The position numbers and the translations under genes were made by a program. Below, piece by piece: positions 43,386 through 51,562 of a stretch of DNA of 64,000 bases. A model generated the notes under the pieces. It had not been told where the DNA came from and ran no database searches. It worked only from the letters and a program-made list of their open reading frames with translations. Position 1 is the first letter of the stretch. Each line of letters begins with the position of its first letter. The stretch comes from Bradyrhizobium jicamae (GTDB lineage Bacteria > Pseudomonadota > Alphaproteobacteria > Rhizobiales > Xanthobacteraceae). The DNA lies in contig NZ_JAFCJX010000012.1 of NCBI RefSeq assembly GCF_018130695.1, forward strand, positions 124,001 to 188,000, read 5' to 3'.

Positions 43386-44195
43386 TCAGCGACCATCGAT
43401 GCTGTACTCATCAAGTTGCAGCTTGCCCGTTCCCAAAGGCAGCGGCACCGTTGCCGATACCAGCAGGGCGTAGGGAATGTCTTGCAATGCGGCGAGCCGG
43501 ACGTTGATCCCCGCGTTGGACGCAATGAACCTCGTCACGGTCGCGTCCGGATTGTGACCAGCGAGCGGTTTGTAGCGTACCGAGCATACCGCGACGCGAC
43601 CACTGTACGCGCGAGACTTGATTTGTTCGGACCAGGCATAAGCAAATTCGAGGTCCGAGCGTGCCGCTCCCGTGAAGAGATGCACGGTTCGTCGGCACAT
43701 CGACGGGTCAATATCTCCGCTGGTCTGATTCACCGGCATGATGAGCGCGCTCAAGGGATCGACTACGTTCATCTTGTGCTGTTCCGTCAGCGGAATTCTC
43801 GGGCCATCGATCTCAAACGGAGGGTCGATTTGCGTAACCTTGGCGTTGCCTGCAACAGATGCCACGCGGATCGTACGTGTTTCCGCTCCAGCCTGGTTGA
43901 GCGAGAAGGACGACGGCAGGACCTGTCCATCCTTCAATGTTCCTTCGGCCCTCACGCTCACGCGATGGGGCCTAGCGACCGCCGCAACGCCGCTCAGATG
44001 CGCGTTGAGCTGCGCGTCATAGCTCGTGGGACCGATGTTGGTTGTCGTCGTGAGCTCGCCAACCGGGACGCCGAGATACGACAAGGAATATTTGGCGCGA
44101 AGCGTTGCCGCGTCCGATGGCAATACCTGTATTGTTAGGCTTGATGCCAGCAAAAGCGCCCCGAACGCGCTTCGCCTCGCTCTCCCATCCCTCAT
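43386..44195 (-). CDS. DUF3108-domain periplasmic protein
   Basis: The 269-residue protein has an N-terminal signal peptide (FGALLLASSLTIQVLPSDA) followed by TLRAKYSLSYLGVPVGEL, the opening of DUF3108 proteins. Its function is unknown; the family is found in the periplasm. Its start codon overlaps the stop of the quinone oxidoreductase gene (ATGA at 44192-44195), so the two are translationally coupled, an odd pairing of a cytoplasmic reductase with a periplasmic protein. Confidence 0.75.
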   Translation of the reverse strand: MRDGRARRSAFGALLLASSLTIQVLPSDAATLRAKYSLSYLGVPVGELTTTTNIGPTSYDAQLNAHLSGVAAVARPHRVSVRAEGTLKDGQVLPSSFSLNQAGAETRTIRVASVAGNAKVTQIDPPFEIDGPRIPLTEQHKMNVVDPLSALIMPVNQTSGDIDPSMCRRTVHLFTGAARSDLEFAYAWSEQIKSRAYSGRVAVCSVRYKPLAGHNPDATVTRFIASNAGINVRLAALQDIPYALLVSATVPLPLGTGKLQLDEYSIDGR

Positions 44196-45121
44196 AGTGC
44201 AAGAACAATCCGGCCGGGACCGAGGGAGCCGGATTCGACATTTGCTATCGCGGTCAAGGCCTCGCTGAACGGCTTCTCGAGACCGATCGTCGGCCGCAAC
44301 ACGCCGACATGCGCAAACTGCGCAATCTCCGGGAGATGCTCTGTTCCCATGGTTGCGAAGGCCATCTTGTAACGGCCCGACAGCATTCCACGGACGATTC
44401 TTCCTGGAGTGGGATTGATATCGATGAACACGCCTCCACGGTTGAGCATGGAAAGCCCTTCGCTCACGGACATAGTTCCCGCCGTATCGAAGATCGCATC
44501 GAACTTCCCGGCGCTTCGGTAGGGGGAGCTATCAGCGTAGTTGAATACGGGGTCGACGCCAGCGGCCTTGGCCTTTGCCATGGCGGCCTTGCCACAGGAG
44601 CCAGACACCGTCGCGCCTCGCGTCAGCGCCAGTTGTACTGCGAACGCTCCGACGGCTCCGCTGCAGCCATTGACGAATATGCGCGATCCGCTGCGGGCTT
44701 GCGCCTTGTCGATGATTGCAGCCCAGGCCGTCGTCGCCGGGATCGGAAGGCAAGCAGCTTCGCCGAAAGAGAGCTGCGGGGGCTTTCGTGTCAGATATCC
44801 GGAATCGACGACGATCGTCTCCGCAAAGGCGCCGGCGTTCTTGAAGTCCATCGTGCCGAAGACGTCGTCCCCAAATTTGACGTTCGTCACGTCCTCGCCG
44901 ACCGCCTCAACAGTCCCGGCGTAGTCGGACCCGACCCCTTTCGGAAACGATCTGCCGATGATCAGTTTCATGGCGCCCTGACGGAGCTTCCAGTCGAGGG
45001 GGTTGATAGCAACCGCCTTGACCTTGACGCGCACCTGGTTGTGTTCGAGCGGCGGCGGAACATAGTCGCCGAAATACATCTGCTCGGGACCGCCGAAGCG
45101 GTCATACTGAACTCTCTTCAT
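44192..45121 (-). CDS. MDR-family quinone oxidoreductase
   Basis: The 309-residue enzyme has the GroES half (NPLDWKLRQGAMKLIIG, GSDYAGTVEAVG) and the Rossmann half, where the usual 'GAAGGVG' reads NGCSGAVGAFAVQLAL. No zinc ligands are seen, as in quinone oxidoreductases. I start at 45121 (MKRVQYDRFGG). It follows azoR by 20 bases in the same operon. Confidence 0.85.
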   Translation of the reverse strand: MKRVQYDRFGGPEQMYFGDYVPPPLEHNQVRVKVKAVAINPLDWKLRQGAMKLIIGRSFPKGVGSDYAGTVEAVGEDVTNVKFGDDVFGTMDFKNAGAFAETIVVDSGYLTRKPPQLSFGEAACLPIPATTAWAAIIDKAQARSGSRIFVNGCSGAVGAFAVQLALTRGATVSGSCGKAAMAKAKAAGVDPVFNYADSSPYRSAGKFDAIFDTAGTMSVSEGLSMLNRGGVFIDINPTPGRIVRGMLSGRYKMAFATMGTEHLPEIAQFAHVGVLRPTIGLEKPFSEALTAIANVESGSLGPGRIVLAL

Positions 45122-45141
45122 GCTTGGCTCTCGGTTCTGCA

Positions 45142-45756
45142 TCAGTGTGAGGCCACGAGGCCTTCGATCTCGGCAGACGCCGCCGCCATGGCGGCAGTGC
45201 GCCTTTCCGGGCTGATTCCGAGACCTTCCGCACGGATCGCGGTAACGTCGCTGACGCCGAGAAATGTGAAGAACCCTTTGAGATACGTCTCCTGATGGTC
45301 GAACGCTGCGGCAGGCTGACCTTCACGATAGAAGTTGCCGCGTGAGGACGCGATGATCACGCGCTTGCCCTGTGCAAGCCCTTCGACGCCGTTGGCGGTG
45401 TAGCGGAAGGTCTTGCCCGCGACCGCCACGCGATCGAGCCAGGCCCTGAGCTGCGAAGGCAGGGAGAAATTGTACATCGGCGCACCGACGACGATGACAT
45501 CGGCGTCAATGAAGTCTTCGAGCGTTTTCGCGTTGCGCGCCGCCGTCTCTTTCGAAACGCCGTCCTCGGGAGCCGAGCCTCTCTGGGCCAGCAGCTCCGG
45601 TCCGGTCAAATGCCCGATTGGTTCGGCGGCAGGATCGTAGCGGATGACGTCGGTACCGGGATTGAGGCCGGTCAGTCGCCTTACGATGGCGTCAGAGAGA
45701 CGTCGGCTGGCCGACTGGTCGCCGAGGATGCTGGCGTCAACGTGCAGAAGTTTCAT
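45142..45756 (-). CDS. azoR: FMN-dependent NADH azoreductase
   Basis: The 204-residue protein has the AzoR fold: KLLHVDASILGDQSASRRLS with the FMN phosphate loop, then VVGAPMYNFSLPSQLRAWLD and ASSRGNFYREG. AzoR reduces azo dyes and quinones with NADH as a cytoplasmic dimer. The start at 45756 (MKLLHVD) fits the family; upstream in-frame codons run into the regulator promoter. It is the first gene of a five-gene operon and is divergent from a TetR gene, with two dyads between them. Confidence 0.87.
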   Translation of the reverse strand: MKLLHVDASILGDQSASRRLSDAIVRRLTGLNPGTDVIRYDPAAEPIGHLTGPELLAQRGSAPEDGVSKETAARNAKTLEDFIDADVIVVGAPMYNFSLPSQLRAWLDRVAVAGKTFRYTANGVEGLAQGKRVIIASSRGNFYREGQPAAAFDHQETYLKGFFTFLGVSDVTAIRAEGLGISPERRTAAMAAASAEIEGLVASH

Positions 45757-45831
45757 CGTTCGTCCTGTCATATGGTCCCGCCGTGAAGCTTCCGACCAGG
45801 GATGTCGTTCGCACGCGGGCAAGAGAAATTT

Positions 45832-45865
45832 ACAGTCTGTGCAATTTCAAATATTACAGTGACTG
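45832..45865. promoter_or_regulatory. Two dyads between azoR and the TetR gene
   Basis: ACAGTCTGT (45832-45840, arms ACAG/CTGT) and CAGTGACTG (45857-45865, arms CAGT/ACTG) are 25 bases apart and both follow TTA. They share TTACAGT. Their place in the divergent intergenic region makes them likely sites for the TetR regulator at 45894. Confidence 0.5.
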
Positions 45866-45893
45866 CGAATTTACAAGAGGTGCGGTTTTTGGT

Positions 45894-46499
45894 ATGCGAA
45901 ATGCCATGGACAACGAATCGTCGGCTCCGGAGGGATGGCGCGAACAGAAGCGTCGTGAGACGCGGCAGCGCATTGCCGAAACCGGGCTTAATCTCTTCAT
46001 CGCCAATGGATACGAGGCGACGACGCTGGAAGCGATCGCTGCGGCGTCCGGCATATCTGCGCGCACATTCTTCTATTACTTCAAGTCGAAGGAAGACATT
46101 CTGCTCGCCTGGCAGCAGGGATTGCCGGATGCCGTCCGGGCTGCGATTCTTGCAGAGCCGCCGGACCAGCGACCCCTTCACCTCGTGCGTAACGCTTTCT
46201 TGAAGTTGGCGGCGCAGTTCAGCTCCGAGCAGGCCGCGGCAATCGATCGCATTTTGCGTTCGACCGAGCAGCTACGGGCAAGTAACCAGGCGAAGTTCTT
46301 GTCGATGGAGAAGGCGACGTTCGATGCTCTATCCGAGCACTGGCCGCAGGCGCGCCGGCGCAAGGCGCTTCAGGTCGTTGCGATGGCCTCTGTCGGGGCA
46401 ATGCGTCTTTCGGTTGACGCATGGGCCGACGAAGCAGGTCAGAAGCCGCTCGCGAGCTTCATCAAGCAGACGTTTTCGGCTTTGGAAGCTGAACTCTAG
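45894..46499 (+). CDS. TetR-family regulator of the azoreductase operon
   Basis: The 201-residue protein has the HTH at RIAETGLNLFIANGYEAT, TLEAIAAASGISARTFFYYF and a hydrophobic C-terminal half. The start at 45894 (MRNAMDNES) or 45906 places the operators upstream; the longer frame from 45783 would run through them and is rejected. It most likely represses azoR and its own gene and is released by quinones or related electrophiles. Confidence 0.83.
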   Translation: MRNAMDNESSAPEGWREQKRRETRQRIAETGLNLFIANGYEATTLEAIAAASGISARTFFYYFKSKEDILLAWQQGLPDAVRAAILAEPPDQRPLHLVRNAFLKLAAQFSSEQAAAIDRILRSTEQLRASNQAKFLSMEKATFDALSEHWPQARRRKALQVVAMASVGAMRLSVDAWADEAGQKPLASFIKQTFSALEAEL

Positions 46500-46535
46500 G
46501 ACGCGGGTCGTCGAGACGCAGCAGGTTGGTGCTAA

Positions 46536-46910
46536 ATGTCAAACCGACGAAATCGACCCATTTCTCCACATGCTACGATCTACCGTTTGGCCTGGGCAAT
46601 GGCCGCTTCCTTCACTCACCGTCTGACCGGGATGGCGCTTACTATGGCGGGGAGTGTGGTCCTCGCCTGGTACTTGATGGCCGTCGCATCCGGCCCGAAA
46701 GAATACGCCAAGTTCGTAGTCTTCGCGTCGAGCTGGTTCGGCAAGTTCGTTCTCGTCGGAATCTCCTGGTCACTATTTCAGCACCTTGCCTCAGGTCTCA
46801 GGCATCTCGCGTTTGACCTTGGGTACGGCTTCAACCTCGAAACCGCACGTCGCACCGCGATCGCGTCCTTCGCTTCATCGATCATTCTGACGGCTCTGTT
46901 TTGGGCGTAA
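46536..46910 (+). CDS. Orphan SdhC-like cytochrome b556 subunit
   Basis: The 124-residue protein has the full SdhC pattern: NRPISPHATIYRLAWAMAAS, THRLTG in the first membrane helix, and HLASGLRHLAFDLGYG with the heme-ligand His region. Three hydrophobic helices are seen. SdhC anchors succinate dehydrogenase to the membrane. No sdhD, sdhA or sdhB is nearby, so it is a stray copy. It could be a diverged duplicate or serve another membrane complex. It lies 36 bases after the TetR gene. Confidence 0.8.
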   Translation: MSNRRNRPISPHATIYRLAWAMAASFTHRLTGMALTMAGSVVLAWYLMAVASGPKEYAKFVVFASSWFGKFVLVGISWSLFQHLASGLRHLAFDLGYGFNLETARRTAIASFASSIILTALFWA

Positions 46911-47033
46911 GTGATACTTGCCCATTGAAGTCCACCGAGAGGGCTGTCGGGTCACCAAGCGACGACCGCACAAACGTAAACCAACTGGCGTCCGGCAATA
47001 CCGGCGCGGTTTAGTCTGAGTGAGGAGCGCAAC

Positions 47034-47492
47034 TTGAGCAACGAGACGGTCAATTCCCTTGGCCTTGGCCAGCCGCTTGGCAATGGCGATTGGGCCGGCT
47101 GGTCGAGATGGACAGGACCCAAACCATTCGAAGACCTGGTGGGACCATTTTACGCCAAACGTCAGGACACCGGCCAAATGAGCTGCGGTTGTCGCGCAGA
47201 ACCGAAGAACTTGAACGACAGCGGCACGGCACATGGAGGCTTCCTGATGACCTTCGCCGAGCATTCCCTGTATCTGATCGCCCATGATCATCTGACCACC
47301 TTAGGTGGGGTGACCATCTCCTTCTCGAGTGAATTCCTGTCACCTGCGCCAGGCGGTGCTCGTTTGATCAGTTGCGGTGACGTCCTGAAGGCAGGACGCG
47401 ACTTGCATTTCATAAGAGGACTCGTCACCGCCGATGGTGACCCGGTTTTGAATTTCTCTGGAGTGGTCAAGATGCTTCGACCGCGCAAATGA
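47034..47492 (+). CDS. PaaI-type hotdog-fold thioesterase
   Basis: The 152-residue protein has the hotdog pattern with NLNDSGTAHGGFLMTFAEHS, the turn and central helix of PaaI-like acyl-CoA thioesterases, and VTISFSSEFLSPAPGG. The TTG start at 47034 follows GAGGAGCGC. The family normally has Asp or Glu in the central helix; here Glu is present (FAEHS). It would release CoA from aryl- or acyl-CoA. It stands alone after the SdhC-like gene. Confidence 0.8.
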   Translation: MSNETVNSLGLGQPLGNGDWAGWSRWTGPKPFEDLVGPFYAKRQDTGQMSCGCRAEPKNLNDSGTAHGGFLMTFAEHSLYLIAHDHLTTLGGVTISFSSEFLSPAPGGARLISCGDVLKAGRDLHFIRGLVTADGDPVLNFSGVVKMLRPRK

Positions 47493-47689
47493 GCGCACTT
47501 GGTGGAGGGGGCCGGACCTCTCCAGTCTTGACGACGACAATGAGCGACCGACGAATCTAACTACGTGCCGCGCGCGGTTCGTCCTTCTTGAGAGGGTAAA
47601 TATCCTTCCAGAGCGTCAGCTGGTCGCGCCAGGCTACGCAGACGGTATGGTCGCGGTCGTGAAGATCGGACGGTCCGACGACTTGGTCG

Positions 47690-47845
47690 TCAGGCCGCCA
47701 AGCCGAGGTGAGTTAGTCGGCCGTTGAGAAGCCGGATTGAGCTGGTCGGGGAGGCCAGCGATGGCCATAGCCGCCGTAGGAGCAGGGCCAGGAGTTGCTT
47801 GAGCCAGGCGAGGATGCGTCGGAAGTTGTGGCTGACGGCTGAGAG
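47690..47845 (-). mobile_element. C-terminal remnant of an IS transposase (IS5-like)
   Basis: The minus-strand frame ending at TGA 47690-47692 reads VVVLSAVSHNFRRILAWLKQ and LLALLLRRLWPSLAS. The 'AVGHNFRRILAWL' helix ends many IS5-family transposases (from memory). The DDE core and any terminal repeats are absent. On either side (47493-47689 and 47846-48076) I see no gene. It marks an old transposition scar between two clusters. Confidence 0.65.
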
Positions 47846-48076
47846 GACGACAACGTTTCCCGCACGGGACGATGAGTTCTAGCAATCGCAGAGAATGCAG
47901 TTGTGGGCGCTCTCAACGGTTGTGCATCTATCTGGTTCGTCGGCTGTCAGAGGCACGACGGAAACGCGGCGTCATCATCGAACGTGCGCCACAGCAGACA
48001 GCGCTGGCGCGCGGCATTTGATAATCGGCACCCAAACGCTAAGAATTCCGAGCCCCGCTAGTCTAACGAAAAGAAC

Positions 48077-48102
48077 GGCGCCACGGTTTCGAGCGTGGCG
48101 CC
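48077..48102 (-). terminator. Intrinsic terminator of the acyl-CoA synthetase operon
   Basis: A perfect 9-base stem (GGCGCCACG/CGTGGCGCC) has an 8-base loop. Read on the minus strand it is followed by GTTCTTTTCGTT, a T-rich run, and it lies 63 bases after the synthetase stop codon. The plus-strand side lacks a T-run. Confidence 0.75.
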
Positions 48103-48164
48103 GCAAGTATGCCCTGGGAGGACCTAGGGCGTCTTAGTCGGGGGCATTAGTGCTCAGACGCCGA

Positions 48165-49757
48165 TTAGCTCAGCTTGCCATGCTCCCGCAGCCGCTCGAT
48201 GCAGGCTCGCTCGATCGGCTTCTCGGAGATGGTTTTCGGAATGGCGTCCAGCACCTGAAATATCTCGGGGATATCTCGCTTCTGCAGCGACTTGCCGCAA
48301 TATGCCAGGAGATCAGCTTCTCTGAAATTGGCGGCGCACGGCACGACAGCGGCAACCAGCGTCTTCTCTCCCGCGACGTTCCGGGGCGTCGCGACGCCAT
48401 AGACGAAGACGTCGGAGACGAGGCCTGACTTGATCAGAGTCGCCTCGACCAGAGCGGTGTTGATGAAGTCGCCATTGCGCCGGATGCCGCCACCAATCCG
48501 GTAATGGAAGAAGAACCAGCCAGCTTCATCTTCGTGCACGACGTCGCCGGTGCGGAACCAGCCATCCACAACCTTGGCGTCGCTCGCCTCGGGATTTCTG
48601 AAGTAGGTGGTCTTGATCGCCACGCCATCCTTGCGCCGAAAGCGCAGCTCTCCGGACTGCATCGGCGGGCAGCGCCGTCCCTCATCATCGAACACGACGG
48701 CTTCGAGTTCGGGCGGCGGCTTACCCAGGCTGCCGATCGGTCCGGATCCGGGCGGGTTGGTGAGGGCGCCGCCGCCTTCGGTCGAGCCGTAGATCTCGCA
48801 GATCCTGAGGCCATAGCGGCGCTCATATTCCTTCCAGAGATCAGGCGGCATCCCTGCGCTGATGATGAGGCGAACGGGATTGTCGGCATCGTCCGGCGCC
48901 TCCGGGATGCTGTAGATCTCGGGAATCATGCCTCCCAGAATGTTGAACATGGTGCAACCGAACTTCCTGCAGATCGGCCAGAGATGGCGCTTGCTGAACT
49001 TGCGGCTGATGACGACCGGCAAGCCTGCCGTCAGGCCGATGCGAAGCGTGCCCTGTGCGTTTATATGCGTCAGCGACAGGCCGGTGTAGAGCACATCATC
49101 GGCATTGAGCTCGATGCCGTGCATGCCGCGTGCCCGGCTCATATAGGCGCCGTGGGATATCACGACGGCTTTGGGGTTGCCCGTCGTGCCCGACGTGAAC
49201 ATCAGCATCATGGGATCGGTCGGTGAAACGCCGATGCGGTCGCTGGATCCGCCTTCCTTCAACACGTCCCGGTAAGCCAGGTTCACCCGCGCAATCGAGG
49301 CAGGCCAAGCGCTTTGCTCGGTCAGGATCACGGCCCAGGGGAGGTCGTTGCCTCCGAGGTCGGCAATGGCGGCTGCACATTCGGCCGAGCAGATGACGCC
49401 GCGGCACTCGGCATGCGACAGCATGAAGCTCAGCTTCTCGCCGATCGTTCTGGGATCGATCGGCACGAAGACCGCGCCCAGCATTGCGGCGGCCAGCATG
49501 GCTTCGACGAATTCCGGGTGATTGGCCATCATCAGCGCGAACGTGTCACCGCGCCGAAGACCGAGTGCTGCTAGACGCCGCGCGAGCGCCGCGCCGTTTC
49601 GTTCCAACTGGGCGTAGGAGCGCTCCTCCGTCCGATAGGTGCCGTCGGCCGCCACGTCCACGAATGTCAGGGCCGTCTTGTCAGGCGTCCCCGAAGCCTG
49701 GGCGGCGACGAGGTCGTAGACCGTATCGAGCGGAGGAGTGGTTTCCACGGGCCTCAA
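48165..49757 (-). CDS. AMP-dependent acyl-CoA synthetase
   Basis: The 530-residue enzyme is of the ANL superfamily: P-loop-like LMFTSGTTGNPKAVVISHG, motif YGSTEGGG, DGWFRTGDVV and a C-terminal lysine region (ISEKPIERA). The first step would be activation of a carboxylic acid to its CoA ester, consistent with an acid-uptake and acyl-CoA dehydrogenase cluster. Its ATG overlaps the VOC gene stop by four bases (49754-49757). It is last in its operon, followed by a terminator. Confidence 0.87.
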   Translation of the reverse strand: MRPVETTPPLDTVYDLVAAQASGTPDKTALTFVDVAADGTYRTEERSYAQLERNGAALARRLAALGLRRGDTFALMMANHPEFVEAMLAAAMLGAVFVPIDPRTIGEKLSFMLSHAECRGVICSAECAAAIADLGGNDLPWAVILTEQSAWPASIARVNLAYRDVLKEGGSSDRIGVSPTDPMMLMFTSGTTGNPKAVVISHGAYMSRARGMHGIELNADDVLYTGLSLTHINAQGTLRIGLTAGLPVVISRKFSKRHLWPICRKFGCTMFNILGGMIPEIYSIPEAPDDADNPVRLIISAGMPPDLWKEYERRYGLRICEIYGSTEGGGALTNPPGSGPIGSLGKPPPELEAVVFDDEGRRCPPMQSGELRFRRKDGVAIKTTYFRNPEASDAKVVDGWFRTGDVVHEDEAGWFFFHYRIGGGIRRNGDFINTALVEATLIKSGLVSDVFVYGVATPRNVAGEKTLVAAVVPCAANFREADLLAYCGKSLQKRDIPEIFQVLDAIPKTISEKPIERACIERLREHGKLS

Positions 49758-50206
49758 CCCCCGAAGCCGTAGTAGCTGCGGACCACCGGCTCGCGAAGCT
49801 TGCCGGGCTCGAAGATCTCGATGACGACGCCGTCGGGCGCGCCGAGCATGAAATAGCCGCCGCCACCGCCGAGCCGGCGGATGGGATTGGGAATATTTAG
49901 GCCCGCGGCCTTCATGCGATCGTAGAGCTCGTCGATGCCGACGACCTGCATGCCCAGATGATGGACGGCATTCTTGCCTTCGCCGCGCGGAAGCTGATCG
50001 TAGAGGTGCAGCGCGCCGATGCCCACCTTGATGAAGACGTTACGCGCGCCCGCGACGTCGCCGTCCCACATCACCTCGGCATCGAACCAAGTTTTGTAGA
50101 AGTCGATGGTGGCATCGACGTTGGATGCAAACAGATGCACATGTTGCAGGTGATAGCGCTGTTTGGTGCCGTAGGGATACTGCCACTCGTTCTCGGGTAT
50201 CGTCAT
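49754..50206 (-). CDS. VOC-family metalloprotein
   Basis: The 150-residue protein has the single-domain VOC layout with likely ligands His in HLQHVHLFASNV, His in VHHLGMQV and Glu in VIEIFEPG. Methylmalonyl-CoA-epimerase-like, glyoxalase or small ring-opening activities are all possible. GAGAGGACGACC precedes the ATG. It overlaps the synthetase gene by four bases, so the two are coupled and the protein probably acts on the same pathway. Confidence 0.75.
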   Translation of the reverse strand: MTIPENEWQYPYGTKQRYHLQHVHLFASNVDATIDFYKTWFDAEVMWDGDVAGARNVFIKVGIGALHLYDQLPRGEGKNAVHHLGMQVVGIDELYDRMKAAGLNIPNPIRRLGGGGGYFMLGAPDGVVIEIFEPGKLREPVVRSYYGFGG

Positions 50207-50246
50207 GGTCGTCCTCTCTTATTGAAGTCGGGTATCGAATGCCGCG

Positions 50247-51458
50247 TCAGCGCTTGACGAGCGGGCAGGTGCTTTCGGTCAGCGGAAGGGTGACGTCTTG
50301 CGCCGGGATCGTGCGCAGGATCTTGTAGAGGTCCCACTCGCCCTTGGACTCCTTGGGAGCCTTGACCTCGGCGAGATACATGTCGCGAACGACGCGGCCG
50401 TCCTCGCGGATCGTGGCGCCGTGCGTGAAGGCGCTCTCGATTGGTGTTGCGCGCATCTTCGCGGTTACAGTGTTTGCGTCGTCCGAGCCGGTTGCTTCGA
50501 TGGCCTGCAGATAGTGACGGACGGCCTCGTAGACGCCGATCTGCATGAAGGTCGGTCGCTGCCCCTTGCGCCGGGCCGCGAACTTGTCCGACCAGGCGCG
50601 GGTCTGTTCGTTGAGATCCCAATAGAAGGGAGTCGTGAGGAACGTTCCTTGCGTCGCAGGAAGGCCGAGCGAGTGGACGTCGGTGAGCAGCAGGAGCATC
50701 GCGGCCATCTTCTGCCCGCCCGCCGTCAGGCCGAACTCTTCGGCCTGCTTGATGGTTGCGACCGTGTCCCCGGCGGCATTTGCGAGGCCGACGATGTTGG
50801 CTTTCGAAGCCTGCGCCTGGAGCAGGAAGGAGGCGAAATCTGTGGTGCCTTGCGGGTGTGCGGAAGCTCCCAGCACCTTGCCGCCATTGGCCTGAACGAC
50901 GGCACTGGCGTCCTTCTGAAGCTGATGGCCAAACGCATAGTCGGCCGTCACGAAGTACCAGGTTTTTCCGCCGCCTTCGACCACTGCCTTGGCCGTTCCG
51001 CGGGCGAGGGCATAGGTATCGAAGGTCCAGGCGACACTGGTTGGTGAGCAGAACTGATTGGTGAGCGCCGTCGTCCCGGGCGACGAGAACAGCATGACGC
51101 GGGAGCGGGTGCGGGCGACCTCCTGAACCGCGAGTGCGACGGCGGAGTTCGGAACGTCGGCGATGGCATCAACGCCATCCTGCTCGAACCATTTGCGGGC
51201 GATGCTGGCGCCAACGTCCGGCTTGAGCTGATGGTCCGCGAAGACGATCTGGATCGGCTTGCCTGCCACGCGGTTGCCGAACTCCTCCGCAGCCAGTTGA
51301 GCTGCGACGACGGAGCCTTCACCCGTGGCATCGGAGACGATGCCCGACATGTCGGTCAGCACGCCGATCTTCACGACATCGCCGGAGATTTGTGCGCGAG
51401 CAGGCACGCTTGCCTCGATAGCCAGCGCTGCGACGAGCATCCCGAATACGAGTCTCAT
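50247..51458 (-). CDS. Orphan Liv-type ABC substrate-binding protein
   Basis: The protein of 403 residues has a signal peptide (FGMLVAALAIEASVPARA) and the Peripla_BP_6 opening VVKIGVLTDMSGIVSDATG. No Liv permease or ATPase genes are near, so it must share a transporter encoded elsewhere or act as a sensor. The ATG at 51458 has GGGGAACG 6 bases before; an ATG at 51476 is also in frame. It is the first gene of the minus-strand operon with the VOC and synthetase genes, and a LysR-type palindrome lies 87-101 bases upstream. Confidence 0.85.
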   Translation of the reverse strand: MRLVFGMLVAALAIEASVPARAQISGDVVKIGVLTDMSGIVSDATGEGSVVAAQLAAEEFGNRVAGKPIQIVFADHQLKPDVGASIARKWFEQDGVDAIADVPNSAVALAVQEVARTRSRVMLFSSPGTTALTNQFCSPTSVAWTFDTYALARGTAKAVVEGGGKTWYFVTADYAFGHQLQKDASAVVQANGGKVLGASAHPQGTTDFASFLLQAQASKANIVGLANAAGDTVATIKQAEEFGLTAGGQKMAAMLLLLTDVHSLGLPATQGTFLTTPFYWDLNEQTRAWSDKFAARRKGQRPTFMQIGVYEAVRHYLQAIEATGSDDANTVTAKMRATPIESAFTHGATIREDGRVVRDMYLAEVKAPKESKGEWDLYKILRTIPAQDVTLPLTESTCPLVKR

Positions 51459-51544
51459 CAGGCGTTCCCCCATCATCGGTGTGTTATGGTGGGGTCTGTG
51501 TCAGAGCGGGCTCCGGCTGGCAAACGAGGTTTTTTCGGTGCCTC

Positions 51545-51559
51545 TTGAGTGAAACTCAA
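51545..51559. promoter_or_regulatory. TTGAG-N5-CTCAA palindrome (binding-protein operon)
   Basis: TTGAGTGAAACTCAA is a perfect dyad (TTGAGT/ACTCAA). It lies just 4 bases beyond the LysR stop codon and about 90 bases upstream of the binding-protein gene. The identical arms TTGAG and CTCAA, with the same 5-base spacing, occur at 52522-52536. Confidence 0.7.
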
Positions 51560-51562
51560 CAC

